DNA of 64,000 bases, taken from Chitinophagaceae bacterium UBA7600. GTDB taxonomy: Bacteria > Bacteroidota > Bacteroidia > Chitinophagales > Chitinophagaceae. The notes below the pieces were generated by a model. The model made no database searches. It was not told where the DNA came from and saw only the letters and a list, made by a program, of their open reading frames with translations. A program made the translations under genes and the position numbers. Where the stretch lies: positions 1-64,000 of the forward strand of contig DLKC01000053.1 of assembly GCA_002478885.1 (NCBI GenBank). Reading direction: 5' to 3'. Positions within the stretch are counted from its first letter, which is position 1, and each line of letters begins with the position of its first letter. This document shows, one piece after another, positions 52,983-61,356 of the stretch.

Positions 52983-53338
52983 ATAATGTCAAGTTCATTT
53001 TTGGTGAATTCGTTGTTCGTATTACCGGTGTTCAGCGTTGCAGCCGGTTCAAACAACATTACCCAAACTTCTTCGGCTGCATTCGGGCGATGCTCCACTC
53101 CTTTTGGCACCACCAGGAAATCACCTTCCTCCAGCAATATATTTTTGTCACGCAGCTCCATCATAAAACTGCCTTTAAATACATAGAACATTTCATCTTC
53201 CTGCTCATGATGGTGCCAGACAAAGGGGCCTTTGAATTTTACCAGCTTTACCTGTTGCCCGTTTAATTCACCCGCAATTTTTGGTGACCAGTATTCGGTG
53301 ATCAATGCAAACTTTTCTGCAAGGGTAACTTTGTTCAT
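52979..53338 (-). CDS. Small cupin protein in the coaE operon
   Basis: 119 residues with a cupin barrel: KGPFVWHHHEQEDEMFYVFKGSFMMEL holds the metal-binding histidines and glutamate, and PKGVEHRPNA the third histidine. The start (NKVTLAEKFALITEYWSPKIAGELNGQQVKLVKF) is typical of this subfamily of single-domain cupins. Role unknown. The ATG overlaps the coaE stop by 4 nt (ATGA). Confidence 0.9.
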   Translation of the reverse strand: MNKVTLAEKFALITEYWSPKIAGELNGQQVKLVKFKGPFVWHHHEQEDEMFYVFKGSFMMELRDKNILLEEGDFLVVPKGVEHRPNAAEEVWVMLFEPAATLNTGNTNNEFTKNELDII

Positions 53339-53931
53339 GCAGGCTTTTTGAGTGTAAGTAATTTTTCATGCAACGCCACTACTTGTGGAATCAGCAGTTC
53401 CTGTTCATCGTTGATGAGCACAAAATCGCAGAGTTTCATTTTCATTGACTCGTCAAGCTGCTTATCCATGCGGGCAAGCACTTCATCCCGGGTAATTTTA
53501 TCCCGGTGCATTACGCGTTGTATCCTTATGTGCTGTGGTGCCGTAACGCCGATAATATAATCAAGACCTGCCGCCGCGCCGGATTCAAACATTAACGCGG
53601 CTTCTTTTATTACGTAAGCACCTGTTTGTTTTGCAAACCACTCGTCTGCCATGGCAATGGTTGCAGGATGCACCATCGCATTCAGTTGCTCCAGTTTACC
53701 GGGATCATTGAACACGATACCGGCAATGTATTTGCGGTTCAGGATGTTGTTTGTATAGGACTCTTCCCCAAATGCAGCAATGATATTCTTTCTCAGCGTT
53801 TCATTTTCATTCATCACGTCCCTGGCGGCACTGTCTGCATCAAATACAGGAATGCCCAATGTGCTGAAAACCTTTGCTGCCGTGGTTTTACCGCTACCAA
53901 TACCGCCTGTTAACCCTATTTTTAATGCCAT
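53335..53931 (-). CDS. coaE: Dephospho-CoA kinase
   Basis: 198 residues; last step of CoA synthesis, phosphorylating dephospho-CoA. P-loop GGIGSGKT at residues 9-16; VFDADSAARDVM binds the substrate; LIEAALMFESG-like and VTAPQHIRIQRVMHRD in the centre match the family. Start chosen at MALKIGL; an ATG 24 nt upstream would add MKGTIQTA before the first strand. First gene of a four-gene operon with 4-nt overlaps. Confidence 0.96.
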   Translation of the reverse strand: MALKIGLTGGIGSGKTTAAKVFSTLGIPVFDADSAARDVMNENETLRKNIIAAFGEESYTNNILNRKYIAGIVFNDPGKLEQLNAMVHPATIAMADEWFAKQTGAYVIKEAALMFESGAAAGLDYIIGVTAPQHIRIQRVMHRDKITRDEVLARMDKQLDESMKMKLCDFVLINDEQELLIPQVVALHEKLLTLKKPA

Positions 53932-53974
53932 TGCTGTTTGAATTGTACCCTTCAAATTTGAGGAAATATTTTTG

Positions 53975-54030
53975 TATGGACCCGGCTTTTATACAGGTGG
54001 CAGCATCGTTGCGTCGCACCCTTCTGCTGC
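53975..54030 (+). repeat. Family A intergenic repeat, forward copy, 3' end changed
   Basis: GGACCCGGC block at 53979-53987 and GTTGCGTCGCACCCTTCTGC at 54008-54027. In the 213-bp gap between coaE and hutG. Confidence 0.75.
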
Positions 54031-54144
54031 AGCGCTTCTCCGGGCTTTAAGCTGCAGGCTGTGAAGCAATCTCATTGCAGCAGCGCATAGCACAATCCCG
54101 TGTGTACGGGACTATGAAATAACATTGACGGAACCAAAGAAAGA

Positions 54145-55197
54145 TTAGAACATGGTGACGGCCTTTATAAAATCGCTGACGAGGTAACTGATGAGTTTGC
54201 CGGTATTGTCATCGGACCGGCCATCATTTAACTTTGTTGCACCTTCGCAAATGTGCAGGTAGGCGACCTTGGCGTCGCTTGCGGCGAAAGTGATAAACTG
54301 CCTTGCATGCAGCGGGGAAATGCCCGATGGGGTTGAAGCACTGCTGAGCGTGTGTTCAATGCTGTCCAGGTCGATTTCTATACCGCACCAGGCATCTTCT
54401 GTAAAACCGGTTGCATGCGCAACGGCCTGGATAAAGGATCGTTTTTCATGAATGAAAATGTCTTCGTATGTGATGACATCGAGAAACGGATCATTTACGA
54501 TATCGATCCAGCAGTTCTGCGGAATATAGTTTTCGTGCAAGCCAACCACACAATATTTTTCGAGGTAGCCGTCTTCGTCGGCATAGCGAAATGCGTTGCC
54601 ACTGTGGCGGCCCTCGAGCGGACGGTAGTCAGCATGCGCATCAAGATTGATGGCATTGATCTGTGCAAGTGCTGTTTTGCCGGCTTTGTACAAACCCTTG
54701 GCCGCGCCTTTGATACAACCGTAAGCATTGTTATGGCCGCCGCCAATTACCACCGGTATTTTGTCGTGCTGTGTAATTAATTTAACCGCATGTTCCACTT
54801 CATCGTCGATGGCGTTGATCGCATGGCGATAGGCCTCAATCTTTTCTTCGTCACTGCCGGCATTACGCTCTATGAGTGCCTCCATTTCTTCGAAATCGAA
54901 ATGGCCCAGCATGAGTATGTTGCTGCCTTCGAGAAAATCGTTGCTCTGGATATTAAAGAAAGCCTGTAGAAAAGGGAACCACGCGGTGCCGGCACCACCC
55001 TTACCCAGGTTGGCTTTTACGCCCATGTCTTCGGGAATGCCGAGTATCACAAACTTTGCGGTTGATTCCTGGAGGGATTTTTCGAGGTCGTTTACATCGT
55101 TTACCACCTGAAGCCTTTCCCCCAGTTTGGTTTCAAAACGGCGAAGCCTGGTAAGAATAAGCAGGTCTTGTTTGTTGTATACTTTCAGATGGCGCAT
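54145..55197 (-). CDS. hutG: Formimidoylglutamase (arginase family)
   Basis: 350 residues. Ureohydrolase manganese motifs: GGGHNNAYG (around residue 152), NLDAHADYRPLEGRHSGN (around 190), and EIDLDSIE (around 278). It hydrolyses N-formimidoyl-L-glutamate to glutamate and formamide, the last step of one histidine-degradation route. hutI lies two genes upstream in the same direction, with an antiporter gene between. hutH and hutU are not in the window. Confidence 0.92.
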   Translation of the reverse strand: MRHLKVYNKQDLLILTRLRRFETKLGERLQVVNDVNDLEKSLQESTAKFVILGIPEDMGVKANLGKGGAGTAWFPFLQAFFNIQSNDFLEGSNILMLGHFDFEEMEALIERNAGSDEEKIEAYRHAINAIDDEVEHAVKLITQHDKIPVVIGGGHNNAYGCIKGAAKGLYKAGKTALAQINAINLDAHADYRPLEGRHSGNAFRYADEDGYLEKYCVVGLHENYIPQNCWIDIVNDPFLDVITYEDIFIHEKRSFIQAVAHATGFTEDAWCGIEIDLDSIEHTLSSASTPSGISPLHARQFITFAASDAKVAYLHICEGATKLNDGRSDDNTGKLISYLVSDFIKAVTMF

Positions 55198-55209
55198 GAC
55201 AGCAATTTT

Positions 55210-56424
55210 TTATTTGGATAATAATTCTTCTTCCACGATTTCATTTCCTTTCTTTTTATAGAAGATCATTCCGAGCATCATAATAAAGCCTGAAACGAGG
55301 ATCACAAAAAACAAAATGCCTTCGTTGAAATTCCTGAGTTGTAAGTTATCGGGTATTTTATAAAATAACAAAATAGTAATGAGCCCGCGTGGAATAAAAG
55401 CCACTTCGGGATAAATATTCTCTTTGAGAAAGAACTTGAGGTACAGGAACCTTGCGACCAACAGGATCAGGACGATGGCTGACCCGGTGAGCAGTACATT
55501 CTGATCAGCCAGCGTAGAGAGATCCATAGAAAAGCCGAAGAGGATAAAGAAGAAAGTGCGGATGAGAAAAGAGCTTTCGGCAGTAACCATGTGCAACAGG
55601 TGCGTTGCCTCCTGTACCTCCGCTGTTTTAAAGAATTTGGAGATGCGCGGCAATTTTATCATCTGCCAGTTGTTCATGATGAGACCAAAAACAAGGATGA
55701 TGATGAGTGAAGGCAGGTGCATCATTTTACCCCCCTCGTATAGTATGATGAGCAGGGAAAAAACCAGGAAGAATTTGATGTTGAGTTTAGACCTTGTGAG
55801 TATGAACAACAGCAGTATCGAAAATACCAGCGAAAGAACAATTGCAATGATGATATTCAGGAAAAATGAACCGATGGAAATAAGCGAGGTAACCTCGCCC
55901 GCCACAAAATAATTAAAGAACAGGATGCCCATGATATCAGAAAAGGATGCCTCATACACGAGAAATTCTTTCTTGTTTTCGGTGAGCGTGTGAATGCTTG
56001 GGATGACAATGGAGCCACTCATTATTGAAAGCGGAATGGCATAAACAACACAATTGATTAACGGCTCGTGCAGCCAGTAATACAGCGCCAGGCTAACACC
56101 GGCCGCGGAGAGCAACAATACAAAAAGCGCGGAGAAAAAAGAATTGCGGATAAGGCTCACTTTTTCCTTCCCGAGCCTGAGGTCTAGCCCCGCTTCGAGT
56201 ACGATCATGATAAGACCGGTAACGCCCAGCAGTTCGGTGATCTGCGGGGGTAAGGCAATATTCCAGTGTTCTGCATTTGCAATAAAGCGGAGAATAATAC
56301 CCGAAGCAAGCAACAAGAGCACCGAAGGCACTTTGATGTACCGTGACAGCACAGAGAAAATGTAAGAAAGCACCACTACGGAACCCAGTATGATCAGCAA
56401 CAATTCGGTTGATAAAGCTGGCAT
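55210..56424 (-). CDS. CPA-type cation:proton antiporter within the hut cluster
   Basis: 404 residues with about 12 membrane spans (TELLLIILGSVVVLSYIFSVL, PSVLLLLASGIILRF, LLGVTGLIMIVLEAGLDL and others). It is the sodium/hydrogen exchanger domain of the CPA1/CPA2 type; SGSIVIPSIHTL and FFFILFGFSMDL follow the usual pattern. No cytoplasmic TrkA-N domain is present. Start at 56424 leaves a 10-nt gap to hutI; an ATG at 56445 would overlap hutI by 11 nt. Its position between hutI and hutG suggests co-expression with histidine breakdown. Confidence 0.85.
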   Translation of the reverse strand: MPALSTELLLIILGSVVVLSYIFSVLSRYIKVPSVLLLLASGIILRFIANAEHWNIALPPQITELLGVTGLIMIVLEAGLDLRLGKEKVSLIRNSFFSALFVLLLSAAGVSLALYYWLHEPLINCVVYAIPLSIMSGSIVIPSIHTLTENKKEFLVYEASFSDIMGILFFNYFVAGEVTSLISIGSFFLNIIIAIVLSLVFSILLLFILTRSKLNIKFFLVFSLLIILYEGGKMMHLPSLIIILVFGLIMNNWQMIKLPRISKFFKTAEVQEATHLLHMVTAESSFLIRTFFFILFGFSMDLSTLADQNVLLTGSAIVLILLVARFLYLKFFLKENIYPEVAFIPRGLITILLFYKIPDNLQLRNFNEGILFFVILVSGFIMMLGMIFYKKKGNEIVEEELLSK

Positions 56425-56434
56425 GGTTGATTGT

Positions 56435-57703
56435 TTATGAAACAAAAGCCCCGTTGATCATCACCTTATCGATAAGGTTAGCACCGAAGGCGTAGGGAAG
56501 ATAAGCAATTGACGGGATCGGTTTTGTGAAAATGAGGTTGGCTTTTTTGCCGCGGGTAATGCTGCCACATTCGTGCTGTACCTGCATGGCATAAGCCCCG
56601 TTGATGGTAGCGGCATTGATCGCTTCTTCCGGGAGCATTTTCATCTGGATGCAGCTCATCGAAACCACCGTGTTCATGTTGCCCGATGGGGAAGAGCCCG
56701 GATTGAAGTCACTGGCCAGCGCAACCGCGCAACCACGCTCCAGCAATTTTCTTGCAGGCTGGAACTGCATGCGCAGGAAATAGGCAGCAGTGGGTAACAG
56801 GGTGCACAAGCCCTGCCAGCCTGACCCTGCCACAGCTGAACCGGAGAGCAACGCAATCTCTGCTTCGGTAAGTGTTTCAAGATGGTCGAGGGAGAGTGCA
56901 TTCAGCGCAATGCCCGCTTCTATGGCACCGATGCTGTTGAGCTGGTTGACATGCAATTTAGGTTGCAGTCCATGCTTTGCACCGGCTTCGCAGATGCGGA
57001 TCATTTCAGCGGGGCTGAAGAAACCCTGTTCACAAAACACATCTATAAAATCTGCCAGTCCCTCTTTGGCAATATTGGGCAGCATTTCGTTTATGATCAA
57101 ACTGATGTACCCTTCATGATCCTGTTTGTAGATTTCGGGGAATGCGTGGGCACCCAGGAAGGTAGCTTTCACCGGGATAGGTACCGCCTGTTTGATGCGT
57201 TGGATGACCCGGAGCATTTTAAGTTCGCCTTCCAGCGTTAAACCATAACCGCTTTTTATTTCGATGGCGCCTGTGCCCAATAATATCAGCTCTTGTAAAC
57301 GGGCCATGGCGCTGTTAAACAACTCCTTTTCCGATGCCTTGTTGAGTTTTGCCGCTGAGTTGAGGATACCCCCGCCTTTGGCAGCGATCTCCGCATAGGT
57401 CATGCCCCTCAGTTTGTCAACAAATTCTTCTTCCCTGCTGGCGGCAAAAACAAGGTGTGTATGGCTATCGCACCAGGCAGGTAAAACCGTGGCGTTCCTT
57501 GCATCGATGAGCGCCTGTTGCCCGTTGCCGGTTTGCAGCTGCTGCATTGATCCGTAGTCTTTGATGCGCCCGTCTTCGACAGAGAGCCAGGCATTTTCGA
57601 TCACGGGTAATGCAGCCAGTGAAGGGCCCCGTAAGATGCCGGGATTTTCGTCCAGCCCGGCAAGGCGGCCGATATTGATGATCATCTGACTTTGCATGAA
57701 CAA
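56435..57703 (-). CDS. hutI: Imidazolonepropionase
   Basis: 422 residues; opens the ring of imidazolonepropionate to N-formimidoyl-glutamate, the substrate of the hutG product. Metal motif CDSHTHLVFA (near residue 76), GTGAIEIKSGYGLTLEGELKMLR, HVNQLNSIG, LDHLETLTEAEI and ASDFNPGSSPSGNM are all family signatures. The first Met codons (positions 1, 3 and 7) are equally possible; the third, MIINIGRL, gives the tightest start. First gene of the hut set on this strand. Confidence 0.95.
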   Translation of the reverse strand: MFMQSQMIINIGRLAGLDENPGILRGPSLAALPVIENAWLSVEDGRIKDYGSMQQLQTGNGQQALIDARNATVLPAWCDSHTHLVFAASREEEFVDKLRGMTYAEIAAKGGGILNSAAKLNKASEKELFNSAMARLQELILLGTGAIEIKSGYGLTLEGELKMLRVIQRIKQAVPIPVKATFLGAHAFPEIYKQDHEGYISLIINEMLPNIAKEGLADFIDVFCEQGFFSPAEMIRICEAGAKHGLQPKLHVNQLNSIGAIEAGIALNALSLDHLETLTEAEIALLSGSAVAGSGWQGLCTLLPTAAYFLRMQFQPARKLLERGCAVALASDFNPGSSPSGNMNTVVSMSCIQMKMLPEEAINAATINGAYAMQVQHECGSITRGKKANLIFTKPIPSIAYLPYAFGANLIDKVMINGAFVS

Positions 57704-57899
57704 TATTACAAAACGGATTTGATGTGCCCGTTCAAAAAGATGCCATGAAAACGGGACTGTGAACCGAGCGTGGCAAGAGGTGATGCCACCGGTACAACAG
57801 CCGGTACCAACATTTACAACAACCAGGTTAAGGTGTGTATGACCGATGCCGGGTAAAAATAATTTTCTCTTAACGTACGATTTGCTTTATTTACAATAC

Positions 57900-60125
57900 A
57901 TGAAGCGATGGGTACTATTTATCGGGTGGATGTGTTGTGGTTTGTTTGTTTGCGCACAGCGACCGAAGATCGCCGTTACACTCAGCGGCGGCGGTGCAAA
58001 AGGGCTCGCACATATTGGCATTCTTAAGGCGATAGATTCGGCAGGGCTTGACGTTAGCTATGTGACGGGCACCAGCATGGGGGCCATCATCGGGGCATTG
58101 TATGCGAGTGGTTACAGCGCAGATTCGATAGAAAAGATCGCACGCTCTACGGACTGGGACCTTTTGCTGAGCAACTCCGCCTCGCTGCGGTCGCTAAGCA
58201 TGAATGAAAAAGATGAGTATTACAAATATGCCGTTGAACTTCCGTGGCAGAACAATGGGTTCAGGCTGCCCAGCGGTTTACTCGAATCGCAGGAACTATG
58301 GCTACGGTTTAATGAATACTTCTTTCCCGTTTACCATATCAAAGACTTCAACAAGCTGTCAAAGGCTTTTAAGTGCGTCGCCACTGACGTTTCGAGCGGA
58401 GAGGCTGTCGTGCTCGATTCGGGCGAACTGGTGACCGCTTTAAGGGCGAGCATGGCCATTCCGTCGGTATTCACCGCTGTGAACTATAATGGCCGGAAAT
58501 TTATTGATGGCGGCATCGTGCGGAATTTCCCGGTGGTAGATGCCAAAAACATGGGGGCGGATATGGTGATCGGCAGCAATGTTGCCGGCGGGCTGCTCTC
58601 CAAAGAAAAGATCACCAATGTGTTCCAGGTGTTGTTGCAGGTTGCGTTTTTCCGGGAGAATGAAGACGCGGTGAAGGAAAAAAAGCTGTGTTATGTGTAT
58701 GTGCAGCATGACCTCGAGAATTTTACGATGGGCAGCTTTGCCTCTTCAGGCGATATTATCAATGAAGGCGTAAAACTCGGTGACAGCATCTACCCTGCTT
58801 TGAAAAAGATGGCAGACTCGATCAATGCCCTTTACGGGCCTCCCAAAACCAGGAATAATGTGTTGCCGTTCTCCGATTCTGTTTTTATCACCGATTACGA
58901 GATACATGGGCTACATAAGACCAATGAGCCTTTTATACTGCACCGCATGCAGTTTCAAAAGAACAAGTGGTACAGTGCCGCTTCGCTTAATGAATGCATC
59001 CGGCGCGCCTTCGGCACGCGGTATTATAACAAGATCACTTACTCGCTGCTGCCCGATGCATTGAATGGCTGCAAGATTGTATTTGATGTAGAAGAAAACC
59101 CGCTGACCTTTGCCAAGATCGGTATACACTACAATTCTTTTACAGGGGTTAGCCTGATCGCCAATCTCACTTCAAGGAATTTTCTTACACCTTATTCCCG
59201 CAGCCTTATAACGGTTAACGTTGGCGAGAACCTGCGGATAAGAGCAGAGCACCTGCAGACCTTTGGCAAGATCAAAACATTTTCGGCCTCTGCCTCCATG
59301 CAGGCAGAGACACTCAAGTTTACCACGTATAATAATTTTGCGAAGGATGGTTTGTATAACAGGGGCTATTTTCTGCTCGACCTGAATGCAAGGGTAACCC
59401 TGAAACGAAAGATGCTGTTTGCGTTGGGCACCCGTTTTGAGGCCTTTCATTACAAGCCGGATATTACTTCGAAGTTTGAGTTCAGGGGCAATAACCATTT
59501 GTTTAATTCGTATATCGCCTTTCGTTTAAATACATTGAGCAACAGCATTTACCCGAAGCGGGGCACGAAGCTCGACTTTGAGGCAGGCTATGTGTTTTCG
59601 CAGGACCCCAACCTGCAGTTTTATTACCAGGGCAACCCGGTAACCAATGTGGATTCATTGGGGTTTAGCTTTAATAATTTTATCCGCACCAATTTAAACT
59701 ACGAGCATTATTACCCGATCAGTTCCAGGCTTACTTTCAGCACACATATTCAGGCAGGGCTTAATTTTAACCAGAAAGAGAGTTACCTGAACAATTATTT
59801 TATCGGCGGGCTTAGCCACACTTTCCGCAGGCAGGTAACTTTTTCGGGTTTGCAGGAAGGCACGGTTTCAACGAGCAGCGTGGCTGCCCTGCGGTTTGAT
59901 TTCCGTTACCAGTTTTATAATAATCTTTACCTGAGTGCCAATGCCAACGGCGCGTATTATGATTTTGTGGGCAGCAACAAGAACCTGCACAACCCCAATT
60001 TTCTCTCCGGTTATGCGTTGACGATGGGTTATAATTTTATCCTGGGCCCGCTGGAGATCAGCGCGATGTATTGCGACCAGTCAAAGAAACTGTTGCCTTA
60101 TATCAATCTCGGTATTCCCTTTTAG
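57900..60125 (+). CDS. Patatin-like phospholipase fused to an outer-membrane barrel
   Basis: 741 residues. Signal peptide MKRWVLFIGWMCCGLFVCAQ. Patatin domain: oxyanion loop GGGAKG at 30-35, nucleophile GTSMG at 57-61 (Ser59), catalytic Asp in DGGIVRNFPV. The second half has a POTRA-like region (DYEIHGLHKTNEPFIL...LNECIRRAFGTRYYNKITY) and a BamA/Omp85-like 16-strand barrel (SRNFLTPYSRSLITVNVGENLRIRAEH...). It ends in F. This is the PlpD-type (type Vd) layout, where the barrel places the lipase on the cell surface. ATG 57900 is preferred to 57846. Confidence 0.92.
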   Translation: MKRWVLFIGWMCCGLFVCAQRPKIAVTLSGGGAKGLAHIGILKAIDSAGLDVSYVTGTSMGAIIGALYASGYSADSIEKIARSTDWDLLLSNSASLRSLSMNEKDEYYKYAVELPWQNNGFRLPSGLLESQELWLRFNEYFFPVYHIKDFNKLSKAFKCVATDVSSGEAVVLDSGELVTALRASMAIPSVFTAVNYNGRKFIDGGIVRNFPVVDAKNMGADMVIGSNVAGGLLSKEKITNVFQVLLQVAFFRENEDAVKEKKLCYVYVQHDLENFTMGSFASSGDIINEGVKLGDSIYPALKKMADSINALYGPPKTRNNVLPFSDSVFITDYEIHGLHKTNEPFILHRMQFQKNKWYSAASLNECIRRAFGTRYYNKITYSLLPDALNGCKIVFDVEENPLTFAKIGIHYNSFTGVSLIANLTSRNFLTPYSRSLITVNVGENLRIRAEHLQTFGKIKTFSASASMQAETLKFTTYNNFAKDGLYNRGYFLLDLNARVTLKRKMLFALGTRFEAFHYKPDITSKFEFRGNNHLFNSYIAFRLNTLSNSIYPKRGTKLDFEAGYVFSQDPNLQFYYQGNPVTNVDSLGFSFNNFIRTNLNYEHYYPISSRLTFSTHIQAGLNFNQKESYLNNYFIGGLSHTFRRQVTFSGLQEGTVSTSSVAALRFDFRYQFYNNLYLSANANGAYYDFVGSNKNLHNPNFLSGYALTMGYNFILGPLEISAMYCDQSKKLLPYINLGIPF

Positions 60126-60148
60126 CTATTGATTTTTTGTGTATTTAT

Positions 60149-60206
60149 TATGTACCCGGCTTCAAGATCGCTATTCAGCTTTGGTTGCGTCGCACGCTTG
60201 TACTGT
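60149..60206 (+). repeat. Family A intergenic repeat, forward copy, near-complete
   Basis: ATGTACCCGGC at 60150-60160 and GTTGCGTCGCACGCTTGTAC at 60184-60203. 25 nt after the patatin stop. Confidence 0.85.
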
Positions 60207-60400
60207 TTGTCCGTTGCTGAACAAAATATGGATTGACGGGCCAGCAATACCGAAGCTTGCTGTGTGGGTTTGCATGTGCCCTTTAACAGCCCCTGCGGGT
60301 AAAAAAAACAGGCAGATAATGCCCCTGCACACTAAAAAAACGTATCTTGATCCACCACTCCCCTATTCTTTTTTACACGCGAATTCCCTATTTTTAAGAA

Positions 60401-60454
60401 CGAAGGATGATCGAAAGATGAACGAAGGATGATCGAAGGATCAACGGAGGATGC
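60401..60454. repeat. Tandem repeat, unit about 22 bp
   Basis: Two full units of CGAAGGATGATCGAA(A/G)GAT(G/C)AA and a partial third (CGGAGGATG). Upstream of the 97-residue gene. Confidence 0.7.
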
Positions 60455-60548
60455 TATAACCTGACCCTAACCTGGTATTAAGCAGGTATTAGCCATTGTG
60501 CAAGGAACCCGGAAGCAAGTATTTACTAAACCCTTATAAACCCCCTTT

Positions 60549-60842
60549 ATGGCACGCGTTGGAAAAAACTCCCCTTTGAATGATTTAAGCGGACAGCTGG
60601 GCAAGCAACTTGTTTTGAAGCAATATGCTGACAAAACGGTGGTGAGCGCTTATCCTGATATGAGCAAAGTAAAACCTACCGGACTGCAACTAGCAAGGCG
60701 CGCCATTTTTGGCGAAGCTGTGGCTTATGCAAAAGCCATCAATAACAACCCAACCACAAAGGCCGAATACCTGGAAAAGCTGGCACCGGGACAGACTGTT
60801 TATCATTTTGCCATGCAGGAATATTTTACCAATCATCCGTAG
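60549..60842 (+). CDS. Small basic protein of unknown function
   Basis: 97 residues. N-terminus MARVGKNSPLNDLSGQLGKQLVLKQYADKTVVSAYPD, then VKPTGLQLARRAIFGEAVAYAKAINNNP and KLAPGQTVYHFAMQEYF. The pattern (short Ser/Gly-rich start, K/R-rich middle, aromatic C-terminus) resembles small Bacteroidota-restricted proteins often annotated hypothetical. No motif for enzyme or DNA binding is evident. Its upstream region has a purine-rich tandem repeat. Function not assigned. Confidence 0.7.
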   Translation: MARVGKNSPLNDLSGQLGKQLVLKQYADKTVVSAYPDMSKVKPTGLQLARRAIFGEAVAYAKAINNNPTTKAEYLEKLAPGQTVYHFAMQEYFTNHP

Positions 60843-61052
60843 GTTTGGATGTGGGTGAGGTTGGCGATGGATGGTAGTCATTGTGCACAGCGAGTGCCAC
60901 AAAGCAACGCAGCAGGTTGTCTGACACTCGCCTGTGAAGCTGTTTCGGTTGATTGGACAGCAACCGATAGATCAACGAGGAGGAGCCAGCGATCCACAGT
61001 GTTCCCATAGGGTAACACTGTGGGGACAAAAAAGAAAACAAAACTAATAGTG

Positions 61053-61232
61053 ATGATACCACCGCCGATACCAAATTTATTGCGAGGAGTTATATTTATT
61101 GCTGCAGGACTACTTTATTTAATTGCCGTATTTTTTAAATACCAGGAAGATATAACACTTGGCATTGTGCTGATAGTACTCGGAATTTTGTTTATAATGG
61201 CACCATACTTACGTAAAAGAAAGAAGAAGTGA
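61053..61232 (+). CDS. Small two-helix membrane protein
   Basis: 59 residues from ATG 61053: MIPPPIPNLLRGVIFIAAGL, with two hydrophobic spans (LLRGVIFIAAGLLYLIAVFF and TLGIVLIVLGILFIMAPYL) and a KRKKK tail that should face the cytoplasm. A GTG start at 61020 would add 11 basic residues, but that stretch resembles repeat sequence near 63820. Unknown function. The 210 bp before it contain repeat-like pieces shared with 62640-62700 and 63960-64000. Confidence 0.55.
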   Translation: MIPPPIPNLLRGVIFIAAGLLYLIAVFFKYQEDITLGIVLIVLGILFIMAPYLRKRKKK

Positions 61233-61356
61233 CCAGCAGGTTATTTTAACTTAAAGCTATTGTCCCCGGCGTTGTATTTTATGTAGATACTCTTAAGCGA
61301 TGGTGGGGCCAGTTAACAGGTTTTCATACTTAGACCATTTGGGGGAGGAAATGAAA

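Larger units (their letters stand above)
60126..60548. other. Intergenic region with a family A repeat and 22-bp tandem repeat
   Basis: 423 bp with no supported gene. Contains a family A copy (60149-60206), then a homopurine-rich tandem block (60401-60454), then a stretch to the 97-residue gene. The open frame at 60139-60432 is composed of these repeats. Confidence 0.65.

Noticed and set aside
2208..60203. CRISPR array made of the GTTGCGTCGCAC repeats
   Set aside because: Copies are kilobases apart, occur in both orientations and there is no cas gene; spacing is not regular.
60139..60432. 97-codon open frame after the patatin gene
   Set aside because: It is made of a family A repeat and the purine-rich tandem repeat; start lies inside the repeat.
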